DNA of 64,000 nt from an uncultured Cohaesibacter sp. (lineage in GTDB: Bacteria; Pseudomonadota; Alphaproteobacteria; Rhizobiales; Cohaesibacteraceae), in the NCBI RefSeq assembly GCF_963676485.1, contig NZ_OY781114.1:4108501-4172500 (forward strand), in the 5' to 3' direction. Shown piece by piece: positions 18,895 through 29,282 of this stretch. The translations under genes and the position numbers were made by a program. The notes beneath the pieces are model-generated. The model did not search any database. It saw only the letters and a list, made by a program, of their open reading frames with translations, and was not told the origin of the DNA. The first letter of the stretch is position 1; each line of letters opens with the position of its first letter.

Positions 18895-19472
18895 CAGCGC
18901 TGCAAAATGGAAGATACATCCATATCGAGCTGCGAGAGCAGGCGTGCGGCGCTTTGTTCGAGCATGGTTTCGATGCTTTCCGGCTTAAGATAGAAGGCCG
19001 GAACCGGGGGAGCGATAATGCCGCCCATGCGGGTTACTTGTTCCATGGCCTGAATATGCCCTAGATGCAGCGGAGTTTCCCGGACTGCAAGGACAAGCTT
19101 GCGGCGCTCTTTCAGCATGACGTCTGCGGCGCGGATGCACAACCGGTCGGTTTGGCAATAGGCAATGGCGGCAAGACTGCGTATGGAGCAGGGCGCAAAG
19201 AGCAAACCGTCCAGCGGATTGGACCCGGACGCGATGGATGCTGCAAGATTGTGGTCATCGTGGCAGTGATCTGCGCAGGCTTTGAGCTCATTGAATTGCG
19301 CTTCGGTAAGTTCAAGCTTCGCAGTGGTCTCTCCGCCAGCGGTCACGAGCAAGTGGATTTCCAGCGGTTGGCCGCTTTCTTTTAGTGCTTGCATGAGCTT
19401 CATGGCGTGGAGGCCCAATAGAGAGCCGGATGCGCCGGTAACAACAAGGCCGATCTTTTTCCTGTCTTGCAT
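18888..19472 (-). CDS. ubiX: Flavin prenyltransferase UbiX
   Basis: Makes prenylated FMN, the cofactor of UbiD, by joining dimethylallyl phosphate to FMN. The 194-aa protein has VVTGASGSLLG (FMN loop), APCSIRSLAAIA, and the strongly conserved C-terminal stretch KERRKLVLAVRETPLHLGHI followed by GGIIAPPVPAFY. It lies 26 bases downstream of ubiD on the same strand, a natural operon in which the downstream gene supplies the cofactor for the upstream one. Confidence 0.95.
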   Translation of the reverse strand: MQDRKKIGLVVTGASGSLLGLHAMKLMQALKESGQPLEIHLLVTAGGETTAKLELTEAQFNELKACADHCHDDHNLAASIASGSNPLDGLLFAPCSIRSLAAIAYCQTDRLCIRAADVMLKERRKLVLAVRETPLHLGHIQAMEQVTRMGGIIAPPVPAFYLKPESIETMLEQSAARLLSQLDMDVSSILQRWS

Positions 19473-19498
19473 GATGAAGGGTATCCTGCCTTCTGGCT

Positions 19499-21001
19499 TT
19501 AGAGTTTGAGCTTGGCGACCAGATCGTCGACCTCGTGAATGGTTTTCGGGTCCATTTTCAACTCACGCCCCCATTCGCGGCTTGTTTCCGATCCGATCTT
19601 GTCGGTTGCATCGATCCCCAGTTTGCCGCCTAACCCTTCAAGGGGAGAAGCAAAGTCGAGATAGTCGATGGGGGTGTTGTCAATCTGCAAGAGATCGCGT
19701 GCGGGGTCCGCTTTGGTGGCCACTGCCCACATGACGTCTTCCCAGCTGCGGGCATTGATGTGGGAATCAACGATGATGATTAATTTGGTCATGTTGAATT
19801 GCGGGAGCATAGACCACATGCCCATCATGACGCGGCGGGCCTGTCCGGCGTAGCGTTTGTCAATGGAAATGACGGCGACGCGATAGGAGGCTGTTTCTGG
19901 TGGTAGCCAACAATCAACAACCTCTGGAAAGGCCTGACGCACCAGCGGCATGAAGACATCGTTGAGCGCTTCGGAAATGACCGACGGTTCGTCGGGTGCA
20001 CGGCCGGTGTAGGTCGATAGATAGATAGGATCCTTACGGTGGGTTATGCCGGTGACTGTGACTTTGGGGAATTGCTCCACCGCATTATAATAGCCGGTGT
20101 GGTCGCCATACGGTCCTTCGGGTAAGGTCTCTGTGGCGGACACAGTGCCCTCAATGACGATCTCGGCGTTGGCTGGCACGAGGAGTGGCTGGGTTTTGGC
20201 TTTGACCAGTTGAGTCGGTTTGCCCCGGAACAGGCCTGAAAATTGCGCTTCACTCAAGGTTTCGGGAATGGGCGTTACCGCTCCCATGATGGTGGCCGGG
20301 TCGCTGCCAATAGCGATGGCGATGGGCATGTCTTTGCCTTGTGCTTTCCATTGCCGGAAATGCGCCGCTCCGCCTCGATTTTCCAACCAGCGCATAATGA
20401 GCGCGTTCTTGCTGGCCTGCTGAATGCGATAAACTCCCCAATTATAGCTTTTGATTTCATCACTTGCCGCAGGTTTGGTTATGACAATAGGCCATGTGAT
20501 GAGTGGGGCGGGTTCTTCTGGCCAGCATGTCTGGATTGGAAGGGCGTCAAGATCGATATCTTCGCCAGTATGCACCACTTGCTGACATTGGGCCTTGCTT
20601 TGCACTTTGCCCCTGAGGCTTGTGGCTGCCTTGAGCAATGGGCCGATAGCTGGCAGAATTTCCGAGCGCTCGGGGGGCTGTGGCTGGCGCAAATAGGCAA
20701 GGAATTCGCCAAAGGCTATAAGTTCATCCTCGTTGCAGCCAAGAGACCAGGCTACCCGCTTGACTGTGCCGAACAGGTTGATGAGTGCGGGCATGGAGCT
20801 GAGAGTGCCGTCTGATTTGATCGGATTCTCGATGAGCAGGGCAGGGCCATTCTTGCTCATAACGCGGCGCTGCAATTCCGTAGCCTGAAGTTTCATGCTG
20901 ACGGGCTCAGAAATGCGGATCAGCTCGCCCTTTTCCTCGCAGAATTTTATGAAATCGCGCAGGTCGGTAAAAACTGGAAGGCGTCTGCTGTGAATGTGCA
21001 T
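19499..21001 (-). CDS. ubiD: 4-hydroxy-3-polyprenylbenzoate decarboxylase UbiD
   Basis: prFMN-dependent decarboxylase of ubiquinone synthesis. It is close to E. coli UbiD along its length: DLRDFIKFCEEKGELIRI, GPALLIENP, CWPEEPAPLITWP, IMRWLENRGGAAHFRQW, GSDPATIMGAVTPIPETLSE, LPEGPYGDHTGYYN, STYTGRAPDEPSV with the active-site acid, YAGQARRVMMGMWS and NTPIDYLDFASPLEGLG. I chose ATG 21001 (MHIHSRRLPVFTDL, 500 aa) because the family aligns from there; the frame extends to 21088. The strong match to UbiD itself, beside ubiX, makes a quinone role more likely than an aromatic-acid catabolic one. Confidence 0.93.
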   Translation of the reverse strand: MHIHSRRLPVFTDLRDFIKFCEEKGELIRISEPVSMKLQATELQRRVMSKNGPALLIENPIKSDGTLSSMPALINLFGTVKRVAWSLGCNEDELIAFGEFLAYLRQPQPPERSEILPAIGPLLKAATSLRGKVQSKAQCQQVVHTGEDIDLDALPIQTCWPEEPAPLITWPIVITKPAASDEIKSYNWGVYRIQQASKNALIMRWLENRGGAAHFRQWKAQGKDMPIAIAIGSDPATIMGAVTPIPETLSEAQFSGLFRGKPTQLVKAKTQPLLVPANAEIVIEGTVSATETLPEGPYGDHTGYYNAVEQFPKVTVTGITHRKDPIYLSTYTGRAPDEPSVISEALNDVFMPLVRQAFPEVVDCWLPPETASYRVAVISIDKRYAGQARRVMMGMWSMLPQFNMTKLIIIVDSHINARSWEDVMWAVATKADPARDLLQIDNTPIDYLDFASPLEGLGGKLGIDATDKIGSETSREWGRELKMDPKTIHEVDDLVAKLKL

Positions 21002-21400
21002 GTGTTGGCCCCGAATGTTGACTTGGCTGGCTGCAAGCATGAGAGAGGCGTGAGGCAATAGGGTCTCACGCCAATTTCCTTCCAGCATAGGCTGTTGTTA
21101 CTTGTGGGCTGATCCTGTCCCATGATCAAGATCAAATGCTTGTTATTCCTTTCCTAAAAATCGGGTTGCTTCATTTTGGCACTATCAAGGAATTATACGA
21201 GTCTGACAGGATGTTTTTGTAAGTAAATTATTAACCCATTGAATTAATTAACTTTTTATATACCAAAAAAATATGCGAATTTCCTTTTGTGCGTGGATTT
21301 GGAAAGCGTTTGTTAACGCTAAGGGGGCTAAATAGGTAGCGTGTCAGGCAGAAAAGGTTTTGCGTACTGCCTGATAACCGAGTTGTGTAGGGTGTACGGT
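21002..21400. other. Divergent intergenic region ubiD / ftsB-like
   Basis: AT-rich, especially 21215-21285, with no ORF. A perfect dyad AGCGTT-TGTT-AACGCT at 21305-21320 lies about 80 bases before the ftsB-like start and could be an operator or an RNA hairpin. No confident promoter boxes. Confidence 0.4.
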
Positions 21401-21712
21401 ATGGCAACACGCCAGCGAAAAAATTCTGTATTGCGCCAGTTGGTGCTCCCCTTCTTTTTTCTGTTCGTTATCGCTTATTTCGTGTATCATACGCTGCATG
21501 GCAGCTATGGCGTGTATGCGCTTGCGGGCATGAAGGTACAGGCTGACGCCTTGGAGGCTGATTTGCTTTCATTGCGCTATCAGCGTGAGGCCGCCGAACA
21601 TCGTATTGCCTTGTTCCGTAAGGATACTCTTGATCCTGACATGATGGACGAACGGGCCCGCGCTTATCTTGATCTTGCCGACCCCAATGAGATCGTTATA
21701 TTCAATAATTAA
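21401..21712 (+). CDS. ftsB: FtsB/DivIC-like septum formation initiator protein
   Basis: 103 aa from ATG 21401 (MATRQRKNSVLRQL). A basic cytoplasmic start is followed by one membrane segment (about residues 13-32, LVLPFFFLFVIAYFVYHTLHG region), then a coiled coil (GMKVQADALEADLLSLRYQREAAEHRIALF) and a C-terminal block ending ARAYLDLADPNEIVIF, the layout of the septum formation initiator family. In the family FtsB bridges FtsL and FtsQ in the divisome. The order eno ... ftsB-like - pdhA is known from rhizobia. A GTG at 21341 could extend the protein by 20 residues; AGGG 8 bases before ATG favours the shorter form. Gene symbol by analogy. Confidence 0.82.
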   Translation: MATRQRKNSVLRQLVLPFFFLFVIAYFVYHTLHGSYGVYALAGMKVQADALEADLLSLRYQREAAEHRIALFRKDTLDPDMMDERARAYLDLADPNEIVIFNN

Positions 21713-21837
21713 CCGGAATTTGGATGACAGATTTTTTTTAACTGAAATTCGGTTAAGTGTATTTTTGTTATATAAATCAAAATCTTAATTATTATTTTCC
21801 GGTGGATTACTCGCGCGATCTTCAATTGCAGATTAGA

Positions 21838-21880
21838 GCTCCCTAAATTATCTTACATACATGGAAACGCTTTAGGGAGC
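21838..21880 (+). promoter_or_regulatory. Leader hairpin covering the pdhA ribosome-binding site
   Basis: GCTCCCTAAA (21838-21847) and its exact complement TTTAGGGAGC (21871-21880) form a perfect 10-bp stem around a 23-base loop. The right arm contains the only Shine-Dalgarno of pdhA (AGGGAG, 21874-21879), 7 bases before ATG 21887. No T-run follows, so it is not an ordinary terminator. In the mRNA it could mask the ribosome site of the PDH operon; alternatively the repeat is a DNA operator. Confidence 0.6.
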
Positions 21881-21886
21881 AGCAAC

Positions 21887-22930
21887 ATGGCAGCATCCGC
21901 GTCTAGCGCCGCCAAGAAGGCGGCGAAGGGGGCATCCCGCACCCCGGTTAATCGCACAATTGTTGAATTTGATAAGGACCAGGAACTTCACGCATATCGT
22001 GAAATGCTTTTGATCCGTCGTTTTGAAGAGAAAGCCGGCCAGCTCTATGGCATGGGCATGATCGGCGGCTTCTGTCACCTTTATATCGGACAGGAAGCGG
22101 TTGTGGTCGGGATGCAGATGGCATCCAAGGACGGTGATCAGGTCGTGACCTCTTATCGTGACCACGGGCATATGTTGGCCTGTGACATGGACCCCAAAGG
22201 GGTGATGGCCGAGCTGACTGGCCGTAAGGACGGCTACTCCAAAGGTAAGGGCGGCTCGATGCATATGTTCAGCCGCGAGAAGAATTTCTTCGGCGGCCAC
22301 GGCATCGTAGGGGCTCAGGTCTCCATCGGCACTGGTCTTGCTTTTGCCAACAAGTATCGTGGCAATGACAATGTCTCCTTCATCTATATGGGCGACGGCG
22401 CATCCAACCAGGGTCAGGTCTATGAAAGCTTCAATATGGCGAAGCTCTGGAACCTGCCTGCGATCTATGTGATCGAAAACAACAAATATGGTATGGGCAC
22501 CTCGGTTGAGCGGTCTTCATCCAACACGGATCTTTCCCAGCGCGGTATTTCTTTTGGCATCCCTGGTGAACAGGTTGATGGTATGGACGTGCGCGCCGTT
22601 ATGGCTGCAGCCGAACGCGCTATTGAATGGGCACGCGAAGGCAAGGGGCCTTACATTCTGGAAATGATCACCTATCGCTATCGTGGGCATTCCATGTCTG
22701 ACCCTGCGAAATATCGTTCCAAGGAAGAAGTGCAGAAAATGCGCAACGAGCATGACCCGATCGAACAGGTGCGTCAGCGTCTGATCGAAGGCGGTTTTGC
22801 TTCTGAAGACGAGCTGAAGTCCATCGACAAGGACATTCGTGCGATCGTTTCCGATGCTGCCGACTTTGCGCAGACCAATCCCGAGCCGGATGAATCCGAA
22901 CTCTGGACCGATATTTATATGCCTCTGTAA
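21887..22930 (+). CDS. pdhA: Pyruvate dehydrogenase E1 component, alpha subunit
   Basis: Thiamine-diphosphate subunit that decarboxylates pyruvate. The 347-aa protein has an Ala/Lys-rich N-terminus, then LIRRFEEKAGQLYGMGMIGGFCHLYIGQEAV, SYRDHGHML, GGSMHMFS, the ThDP motif GDGASNQGQVYE...NN (Gly-Asp-Gly to Asn-Asn), and the phosphorylation-loop-like TYRYRGHSMSDPAKYR. The heterodimeric alpha+beta E1 is the form used by alphaproteobacteria and mitochondria. First gene of pdhA-pdhB-pdhC, with 17 bases to pdhB. Its ribosome site lies inside a hairpin (21838-21880). Confidence 0.97.
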   Translation: MAASASSAAKKAAKGASRTPVNRTIVEFDKDQELHAYREMLLIRRFEEKAGQLYGMGMIGGFCHLYIGQEAVVVGMQMASKDGDQVVTSYRDHGHMLACDMDPKGVMAELTGRKDGYSKGKGGSMHMFSREKNFFGGHGIVGAQVSIGTGLAFANKYRGNDNVSFIYMGDGASNQGQVYESFNMAKLWNLPAIYVIENNKYGMGTSVERSSSNTDLSQRGISFGIPGEQVDGMDVRAVMAAAERAIEWAREGKGPYILEMITYRYRGHSMSDPAKYRSKEEVQKMRNEHDPIEQVRQRLIEGGFASEDELKSIDKDIRAIVSDAADFAQTNPEPDESELWTDIYMPL

Positions 22931-22947
22931 GGTGAAGGGATTGAATT

Positions 22948-24333
22948 ATGCCAATTAAAGTACTTATGCCGGCCCTCTCCCCAACCATGGAAGAAGGCAA
23001 TCTGGCCAAATGGGTCAAGCAAGAAGGTGACAAGATCGAGATCGGCGATGTAATTGCTGAAATCGAAACCGATAAAGCCACCATGGAAGTCGAATCTGTT
23101 GAAGAGGGAACTCTTGGCAAGATCGTCGTTGCTGAAGGCACGCAGGGTGTCAAGGTCAACGAACTGATCGCCTTGATCCTTGAAGAAGGGGAAGACGCTT
23201 CAGCGCTTGATAATGTTTCCACGGATGCTGCTCCAGCTGCCGAAGAAGCGCCTGCCGCTCCGGCTTCTGTTCCTGCCGAACCAAAATCCGAAGCGCCAGT
23301 GACTCTGCCGGATGTGGAAGATGAACCGGAAGTGCCAGAAGGCACGCCAATGAAAACCCAGACCGTTCGTGAAGCTTTGCGTGACGGTATGGTCGAGGAA
23401 ATGCGTCGCGATGAAGACGTCTTCCTGATGGGTGAAGAGGTGGCTCAGTATCAGGGCGCCTACAAGATCTCACAGGGCATGCTGGACGAGTTCGGCGAGC
23501 GCCGTGTGATTGATACGCCAATCACCGAGCATGGCTTTACCGGTCTTGCCGCCGGTGCTGCTATGGCTGGTCTGCGTCCGATCGTCGAGTTCATGACCTT
23601 CAACTTTGCCATGCAGGCGATTGACCATATCATCAACTCTTCTGCCAAGACGCTTTATATGTCCGGCGGTCAGATCCATAACCCGATCGTGTTCCGTGGT
23701 CCGAACGGTGCCGCTGCCCGCGTGGCTGCCCAGCACTCGCAGGATTACACCGCATGGTATAGCCAGGTTCCGGGTCTTGTTGTTGTGCATCCCTACAGCG
23801 CTTCTGACTATAAGGGTCTTATCAAGTCTGCAATCCGCTCCAATAACCCGGTTGTCTTCCTTGAGAACGAAATCCTTTACGGTCACAGCTTCGATGTGCC
23901 TGATATCGACGATTTCACCGTTCCTCTCGGTAAGGCCAAGGTTGCTCGCAAGGGTAAGGATGTCACCATCGTTTCCTTTGGCATGGGTATGCAGCATTCA
24001 CTCAATGCAGCCGAAGAACTGGCCAAAGAGGGGATCGAAGCCGAGGTCATCGACCTGCGCACGATCCGTCCGCTGGATACCGAAACAATCATCCGCTCGG
24101 TTATCAAGACCGGTCGCTGCGTTGTTGTTGAAGAAGGCTGGCCACAGGCATCCACCGCTTCGGAAGTTGCTTTCCGCGTGATGGATCAGGCGTTTGACTA
24201 TCTGGATGCTCCGGTTGCTCGCGTTTGCGGCAAGGATGTTCCGATGCCTTACGCTGCAAACCTCGAAAAGCTGGCCCTGCCAACTGTTGCCGAGGTCATT
24301 GGTGCTGTCAAAGCTGTCACCTATACCGCTTAA
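22948..24333 (+). CDS. pdhB: Pyruvate dehydrogenase E1 component, beta subunit, with N-terminal lipoyl domain
   Basis: 461 aa: a lipoyl domain (residues 1-80, lipoyl Lys43 in ETDKATMEV), an Ala/Pro/Glu linker (about 85-130), then the E1 beta transketolase-like domain from [35 protein letters not shown], with [36 protein letters not shown] and a C-terminal IRPLDTETI...VVVEEGWPQ. Carrying a lipoyl domain on E1 beta is a known alphaproteobacterial feature. That domain is closely similar to the one on PdhC (finding below). Twelve bases separate it from pdhC. Confidence 0.97.
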   Translation: MPIKVLMPALSPTMEEGNLAKWVKQEGDKIEIGDVIAEIETDKATMEVESVEEGTLGKIVVAEGTQGVKVNELIALILEEGEDASALDNVSTDAAPAAEEAPAAPASVPAEPKSEAPVTLPDVEDEPEVPEGTPMKTQTVREALRDGMVEEMRRDEDVFLMGEEVAQYQGAYKISQGMLDEFGERRVIDTPITEHGFTGLAAGAAMAGLRPIVEFMTFNFAMQAIDHIINSSAKTLYMSGGQIHNPIVFRGPNGAAARVAAQHSQDYTAWYSQVPGLVVVHPYSASDYKGLIKSAIRSNNPVVFLENEILYGHSFDVPDIDDFTVPLGKAKVARKGKDVTIVSFGMGMQHSLNAAEELAKEGIEAEVIDLRTIRPLDTETIIRSVIKTGRCVVVEEGWPQASTASEVAFRVMDQAFDYLDAPVARVCGKDVPMPYAANLEKLALPTVAEVIGAVKAVTYTA

Positions 24334-24345
24334 AGGAGAGAGATT

Positions 24346-25695
<1,350 letters not shown>

Positions 25696-25717
25696 TCCCG
25701 ACGTCCTCTTGATTTCT

Positions 25718-25742
25718 CCGGTCGCGCTCTATGCGCGATCGG
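25718..25742 (+). repeat. Hairpin after pdhC
   Basis: CCGGTCGCGC (25718-25727) / GCGCGATCGG (25733-25742), 10 bp with one G-T pair, loop TCTAT, followed by GCCCTCCTTT. It may partly terminate the pdh transcript or protect its 3' end before lpdA. Confidence 0.55.
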
Positions 25743-25854
25743 GCCCTCCTTTCAGAGAACAGAGTGCGCGTGGGTTTGGCATGTGATGGCAAACCCTTGA
25801 CGTTGCCGCTGGCTGTAAGGACGTATCGAGAGGTGATTTAGAGGAATTTTCAAA

Positions 25855-27249
25855 ATGGCACAGACTGAATTTGACGTACTCGTAGTCGGTTCTGGACCCG
25901 GTGGTTATGTGACTGCCATTCGTTCGGCGCAGCTTGGTCTCAAAACGGCAATCGTTGAAAAGGGCGACCTGGGTGGCATCTGCCTTAACTGGGGTTGTAT
26001 CCCGACCAAGGCACTGCTTCGTTCCGCTGAAATTTATCACTTCATGCAGAATGCCAAGGACTATGGCCTTTCCGCGGAAGGTGTAAGCTTTGACCTTCAG
26101 AAGGTTGTCGAGCGCTCCCGTGGCGTTTCCAAACAGCTGAATTCCGGCGTTGGCTTCTTGATGAAGAAGAACAAGATCGCCGTGATCAAGGGTGAAGCTG
26201 TTCTTGAGGGCAAAGGCTCGATCACCGTTTCCGGTGATGATTCTGGCACCTACAAGGCCAAGCACATCATTCTGGCAACCGGTGCCCGTCCGCGCGTTCT
26301 GCCGGGTCTTGAGCCGGATCAGAAACTGATCTGGACCTATTTCAACGCTCTGAAACCGGACATCATGCCCAAGAGCCTGTTGGTTGTCGGTTCCGGCGCT
26401 ATCGGTATCGAATTTGCCAGCTTCTTCAACACAATGGGTGCTGATGTAACCGTTGTTGAAATGATGCCGAAGATCCTTCCGGTCGAAGATGATGAAATTT
26501 CCGGCATGGCGCGCAAGTCCCTTGAAAAGCAGGGTATCAAGATCCTGACCGAAGCCAAGGTGACGAACGTCAAGAAGGGCGGCAATGCTGTTGAGGCTAC
26601 CGTCGAGAAAAAGGGCGGCAAGACCGAAGTCATCAAGGCCGACCGTATCATTTCTGCTGTTGGTGTTCAGGGCAATATCGAGAATCTGGGCCTTGAAAAG
26701 CTTGGCATCAAAACCGACCGTGGCTGCATCGTTATTGACGAATATGGTCGCACCAATGTCGAAGGTGTCTATGCGATTGGCGACGTTGCCGGTCCTCCTA
26801 TGTTGGCCCATAAAGCCGAGCATGAAGGCACCATTTGTGTTGAGAAGATTGCCGGCCTCAAGCCGCATCCGATGGATAAGGTCAAAATTCCGGGCTGTAC
26901 CTATTGCCATCCGCAGGTTTCCTCTGTTGGTCTCACCGAACAGGCCTGCAAGGAAAAAGGGCTTGAAGTTCGCATTGGTCGCTTCCCGTTCATCGCCAAC
27001 GGCAAGGCCATTGCGCTGGGTGAACCGGAAGGCATGGTCAAAACCATTTTTGACAAGAAGACCGGCCAGTTGCTCGGTGCCCATATGATTGGTGCTGAAG
27101 TGACCGAGCTTATTCAGGGCTTCGTTGTTGCGATGGGGCTGGAGACCACCGAGGAAGAACTGATGGAAACCATCTTCCCGCATCCGACCCTTTCGGAAAT
27201 GATGCCGGAATCGGTTCGTGACGCCTATGATCGTATGATCCAGGCGTGA
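25855..27249 (+). CDS. lpdA: Dihydrolipoyl dehydrogenase (E3)
   Basis: FAD enzyme that reoxidises dihydrolipoamide with NAD+. 464 aa: FAD loop VVGSGPGGYVTAIRSAQLGL, redox disulfide CLNWGC (Cys43, Cys48), NAD loop VVGSGAIGIEFASFF, AIGDVAGPPMLAHKAEHEG and the C-terminal base pair HPTLSE. ATG has GAGGAA upstream. It lies 159 bases after pdhC, behind a hairpin, so it may have its own promoter, which would let E3 also supply other 2-oxoacid complexes. A strong hairpin follows (27305-27334). Confidence 0.97.
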   Translation: MAQTEFDVLVVGSGPGGYVTAIRSAQLGLKTAIVEKGDLGGICLNWGCIPTKALLRSAEIYHFMQNAKDYGLSAEGVSFDLQKVVERSRGVSKQLNSGVGFLMKKNKIAVIKGEAVLEGKGSITVSGDDSGTYKAKHIILATGARPRVLPGLEPDQKLIWTYFNALKPDIMPKSLLVVGSGAIGIEFASFFNTMGADVTVVEMMPKILPVEDDEISGMARKSLEKQGIKILTEAKVTNVKKGGNAVEATVEKKGGKTEVIKADRIISAVGVQGNIENLGLEKLGIKTDRGCIVIDEYGRTNVEGVYAIGDVAGPPMLAHKAEHEGTICVEKIAGLKPHPMDKVKIPGCTYCHPQVSSVGLTEQACKEKGLEVRIGRFPFIANGKAIALGEPEGMVKTIFDKKTGQLLGAHMIGAEVTELIQGFVVAMGLETTEEELMETIFPHPTLSEMMPESVRDAYDRMIQA

Positions 27250-27304
27250 TCATGGGCCGTATAGCCTAAATGATCCTCCAATTTGAAGCTACGTGGTGAG
27301 CGTT

Positions 27305-27340
27305 GCGGGGCAGGCGTTTTGTCGTCTGCCCCGCTTAGAG
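27305..27340 (+). terminator. Probable terminator after lpdA
   Basis: A 12-bp stem GCGGGGCAGGCG (27305-27316) / CGTCTGCCCCGC (27323-27334), one G-T pair, loop TTTTGT. The stem is very stable, but only TTAG follows, so stopping may need Rho or be partial. Confidence 0.6.
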
Positions 27341-27425
27341 AACTTGATTGACCTCCCACAGATGTTATGTATGTAAGAGAACGGATATGGGGTCCGCTTG
27401 CATATTGTAATCAAGAGGTAGGAAC

Positions 27426-27668
27426 ATGGGTTTTATCGGTTGGATAATTGTTGGCATCATTGCCGGTTTTATTGCTGAGAAGGTGACGGATTCCAATCAT
27501 GGCTTGCTCACAAACCTTGTTGTGGGGCTTATTGGCGCCTTCGTTGGTGGTTTTATCGCTGGAAAATTTGGCATCCATTTCGTGAATAACGCGTTTCTGG
27601 ATACCACGATCATTGCGACACTCGGCGCAATTCTGGTGCTGTTTATCTACCAGAAAGTTCGATCCTGA
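27426..27668 (+). CDS. GlsB/YeaQ/YmgE family stress-response membrane protein
   Basis: 80 aa, almost entirely hydrophobic: GWIIVGIIAGFIAEKVTDSNHGLLTNLVVGLIGAFVGGFIAGKF and a third segment TTIIATLGAILVLFIYQKV. The GIIAG...GLIGAFVGG pattern and three spans fit the transglycosylase-associated (GlsB/YeaQ) family. Members respond to envelope, acid or stationary-phase stress, but molecular function is unknown. Strong ribosome site (AGAGGTAGGA). Between lpdA and lipA, with a hairpin at about 27667-27706 after it (TGATCAGC ... GCTGATCA). Confidence 0.85.
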   Translation: MGFIGWIIVGIIAGFIAEKVTDSNHGLLTNLVVGLIGAFVGGFIAGKFGIHFVNNAFLDTTIIATLGAILVLFIYQKVRS

Positions 27669-27740
27669 TCAGCTTGACCGCCTCTTGGAGGTTGGATAGT
27701 GCTGATCAACCAGACTTCATTGGGATGACGAGGAACCTGA

Positions 27741-28724
27741 ATGGTCACGATCATTGACACCGTTTCAAACAAGGCTGACATCGCGAGCAAGGTGGCAGTC
27801 AAGCCTCGCCATCCCGAAAAGGCCCATAGGCCTGATAATCCTATTCAGAGGAAACCGGACTGGATCCGCGTTAAAGCGCCGGGCTCCAAGGCCTACAAGG
27901 AAACCCTCGATATTGTGCGCGGGAACAAGCTTGTAACTGTCTGTGAGGAAGCCGGTTGCCCGAATATGGGCGAATGCTGGTCGCACAAGCATGCCAGCTT
28001 CATGATTATGGGTGAGATCTGCACCCGTGCCTGCGCATTCTGTAATGTTTCTACTGGTATGCCCAATGCGCTTGATCCCGATGAGCCGGAGAATACAGGT
28101 CGTGCAGTGGCCCAGATGGGGCTCAAGCATGTGGTGATCACTTCCGTTGATCGGGACGATCTGGAAGATGGTGGGGCTCAGCATTTTGCCGATGTCATTC
28201 ACGCCATCCGCAAGGCTTCGCCACAGACCACCATTGAGGTTCTGACGCCGGATTTTCTGCGTAAGGAAGGCGCCTTGGAAACCGTTGTGGCTGCAAAGCC
28301 TGATGTGTTTAATCACAATTTGGAAACGGTGCCGTCCAACTATCTCAAGGTACGCCCGGGTGCTCGCTATTTCCATTCCATCCGTTTGCTTCAGCGCGTC
28401 AAGGAACTGGACCCAAGCATGTTCACCAAATCCGGCATCATGGTCGGGCTTGGCGAAGAGCGCAACGAAGTGCTCCAGCTGATGGACGATTTGCGCGTTG
28501 CTGACGTGGACTTTCTGACAATCGGCCAATATCTGCAGCCGAGCAAGAAGCATCATCCAGTGATCAAGTTTGTTACGCCGCAGGAATTCAAGGGCTATGA
28601 AACCATCGCCTATACAAAGGGATTCTTGATGGTTTCGGCCAATCCTCTGACGCGTTCATCCCATCATGCCGGAGAAGATTTCGAGAAGCTGAAAGAGGCT
28701 CGCCGCACCAAACTCGGTCAATGA
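27741..28724 (+). CDS. lipA: Lipoyl synthase
   Basis: Radical-SAM enzyme that inserts two sulfurs into octanoyl-protein to form the lipoyl cofactor. 327 aa. Both clusters are intact: auxiliary 4Fe-4S from Cys68, Cys73, Cys79 ([12 protein letters not shown]) and radical SAM from Cys94, Cys98, Cys101 (CTRACAFC). Also [24 protein letters not shown] and the C-terminal SSHHAGEDF with the essential Ser. The client domains PdhB and PdhC are encoded just upstream, so synthesis and use of the cofactor are clustered. ATG preceded by GAGGAA. It is followed at once by the START-domain gene. Confidence 0.97.
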   Translation: MVTIIDTVSNKADIASKVAVKPRHPEKAHRPDNPIQRKPDWIRVKAPGSKAYKETLDIVRGNKLVTVCEEAGCPNMGECWSHKHASFMIMGEICTRACAFCNVSTGMPNALDPDEPENTGRAVAQMGLKHVVITSVDRDDLEDGGAQHFADVIHAIRKASPQTTIEVLTPDFLRKEGALETVVAAKPDVFNHNLETVPSNYLKVRPGARYFHSIRLLQRVKELDPSMFTKSGIMVGLGEERNEVLQLMDDLRVADVDFLTIGQYLQPSKKHHPVIKFVTPQEFKGYETIAYTKGFLMVSANPLTRSSHHAGEDFEKLKEARRTKLGQ

Positions 28725-28742
28725 TTGGAGAGAAGCGACCAT

Positions 28743-29204
28743 ATGCCAAAATTCCAGAGCCGTCATAAAGTGAAGCATTCTGCTGAAGCGATGTTCAAGC
28801 TTGTGGCCGATGTCGAGCGTTATCCTGAGTTTGTGCCGCTTTGCAAATCGCTCCATATCCGCGGGCGCAAGGAAACGCCGCAAGGGACCATATTGGTTGC
28901 GGACATGGTTGTGGCCTACAAAATGATAAGCGAGAGCTTTACTTCCAAGGTTACGCTTTTGCCTGAGCAAAACCAGATCGTTGCGGAATATCTGGATGGC
29001 CCCTTCAAGCATATGGAAAACCGCTGGACCTTCGAACCTATTGAAGCAGAGCCCGAGGCTTGCCATGTGGTCTTTTACATCGATTATGAATTCAAAAGCC
29101 GGATGCTGTCCGGATTGATGGGGGCGATGTTTGACAAGGCTTTCAAGAAATTCTCAACGGCGTTTGAACAACGCGCCGATCTCATTTACGGATCAGCCGC
29201 CTAG
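28743..29204 (+). CDS. COQ10/RatA-type START-domain protein (SRPBCC family)
   Basis: 153 aa. Opening MPKFQSRHKVKHSAEAMFKLVADVERYPEFVPLCKSL and later LLPEQNQIVAEYLDGPFKHMENRW and FYIDYEFKSRMLSGLMGAMFDKAFKKF are typical of the bacterial COQ10/RatA family. In mitochondria Coq10 binds ubiquinone and supports respiration; in E. coli RatA was described as a translation inhibitor. Here the quinone-binding role is the more likely. ATG 28743 is chosen (GGAGAG upstream) over the frame start at 28725. It lies 18 bases after lipA, and the pair is conserved in rhizobia as far as I know. Confidence 0.88.
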   Translation: MPKFQSRHKVKHSAEAMFKLVADVERYPEFVPLCKSLHIRGRKETPQGTILVADMVVAYKMISESFTSKVTLLPEQNQIVAEYLDGPFKHMENRWTFEPIEAEPEACHVVFYIDYEFKSRMLSGLMGAMFDKAFKKFSTAFEQRADLIYGSAA

Positions 29205-29222
29205 AGATTGGGTGGGGATGCA

Positions 29223-29252
29223 AAAGGCCGCGTGAAGCGGCCTTTGTTATAT
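29223..29252. terminator. Terminator between the START-domain gene and ppk2
   Basis: A perfect 9-bp stem AAAGGCCGC (29223-29231) / GCGGCCTTT (29237-29245), loop GTGAA, then GTTATATT. It is flanked by A's and T's, so may act in both directions. Confidence 0.75.
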
Positions 29253-29282
29253 TGGGGCCTATCGTCTGCTTGCATTGCAAGC

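Noticed and set aside
21177-21195. TGGCAC resembling the -24 box of a sigma54 promoter, tempting because ntrC is in the window
   Set aside because: The following bases lack the TTGC -12 element at the required spacing.
25729-27183. Long open frame (484 codons) on the minus strand across lpdA
   Set aside because: Exactly antisense to a full-length E3 gene with all motifs. Its translation is rich in His, Asn, Gly and Phe without any family motif, as expected of a mirror frame of biased codons.
27350-27425. Possible ACCTC/GAGGT pairing masking the ribosome site of the GlsB-type gene
   Set aside because: Only 5 pairs over a loop of about 60 bases, which is not distinguishable from chance.
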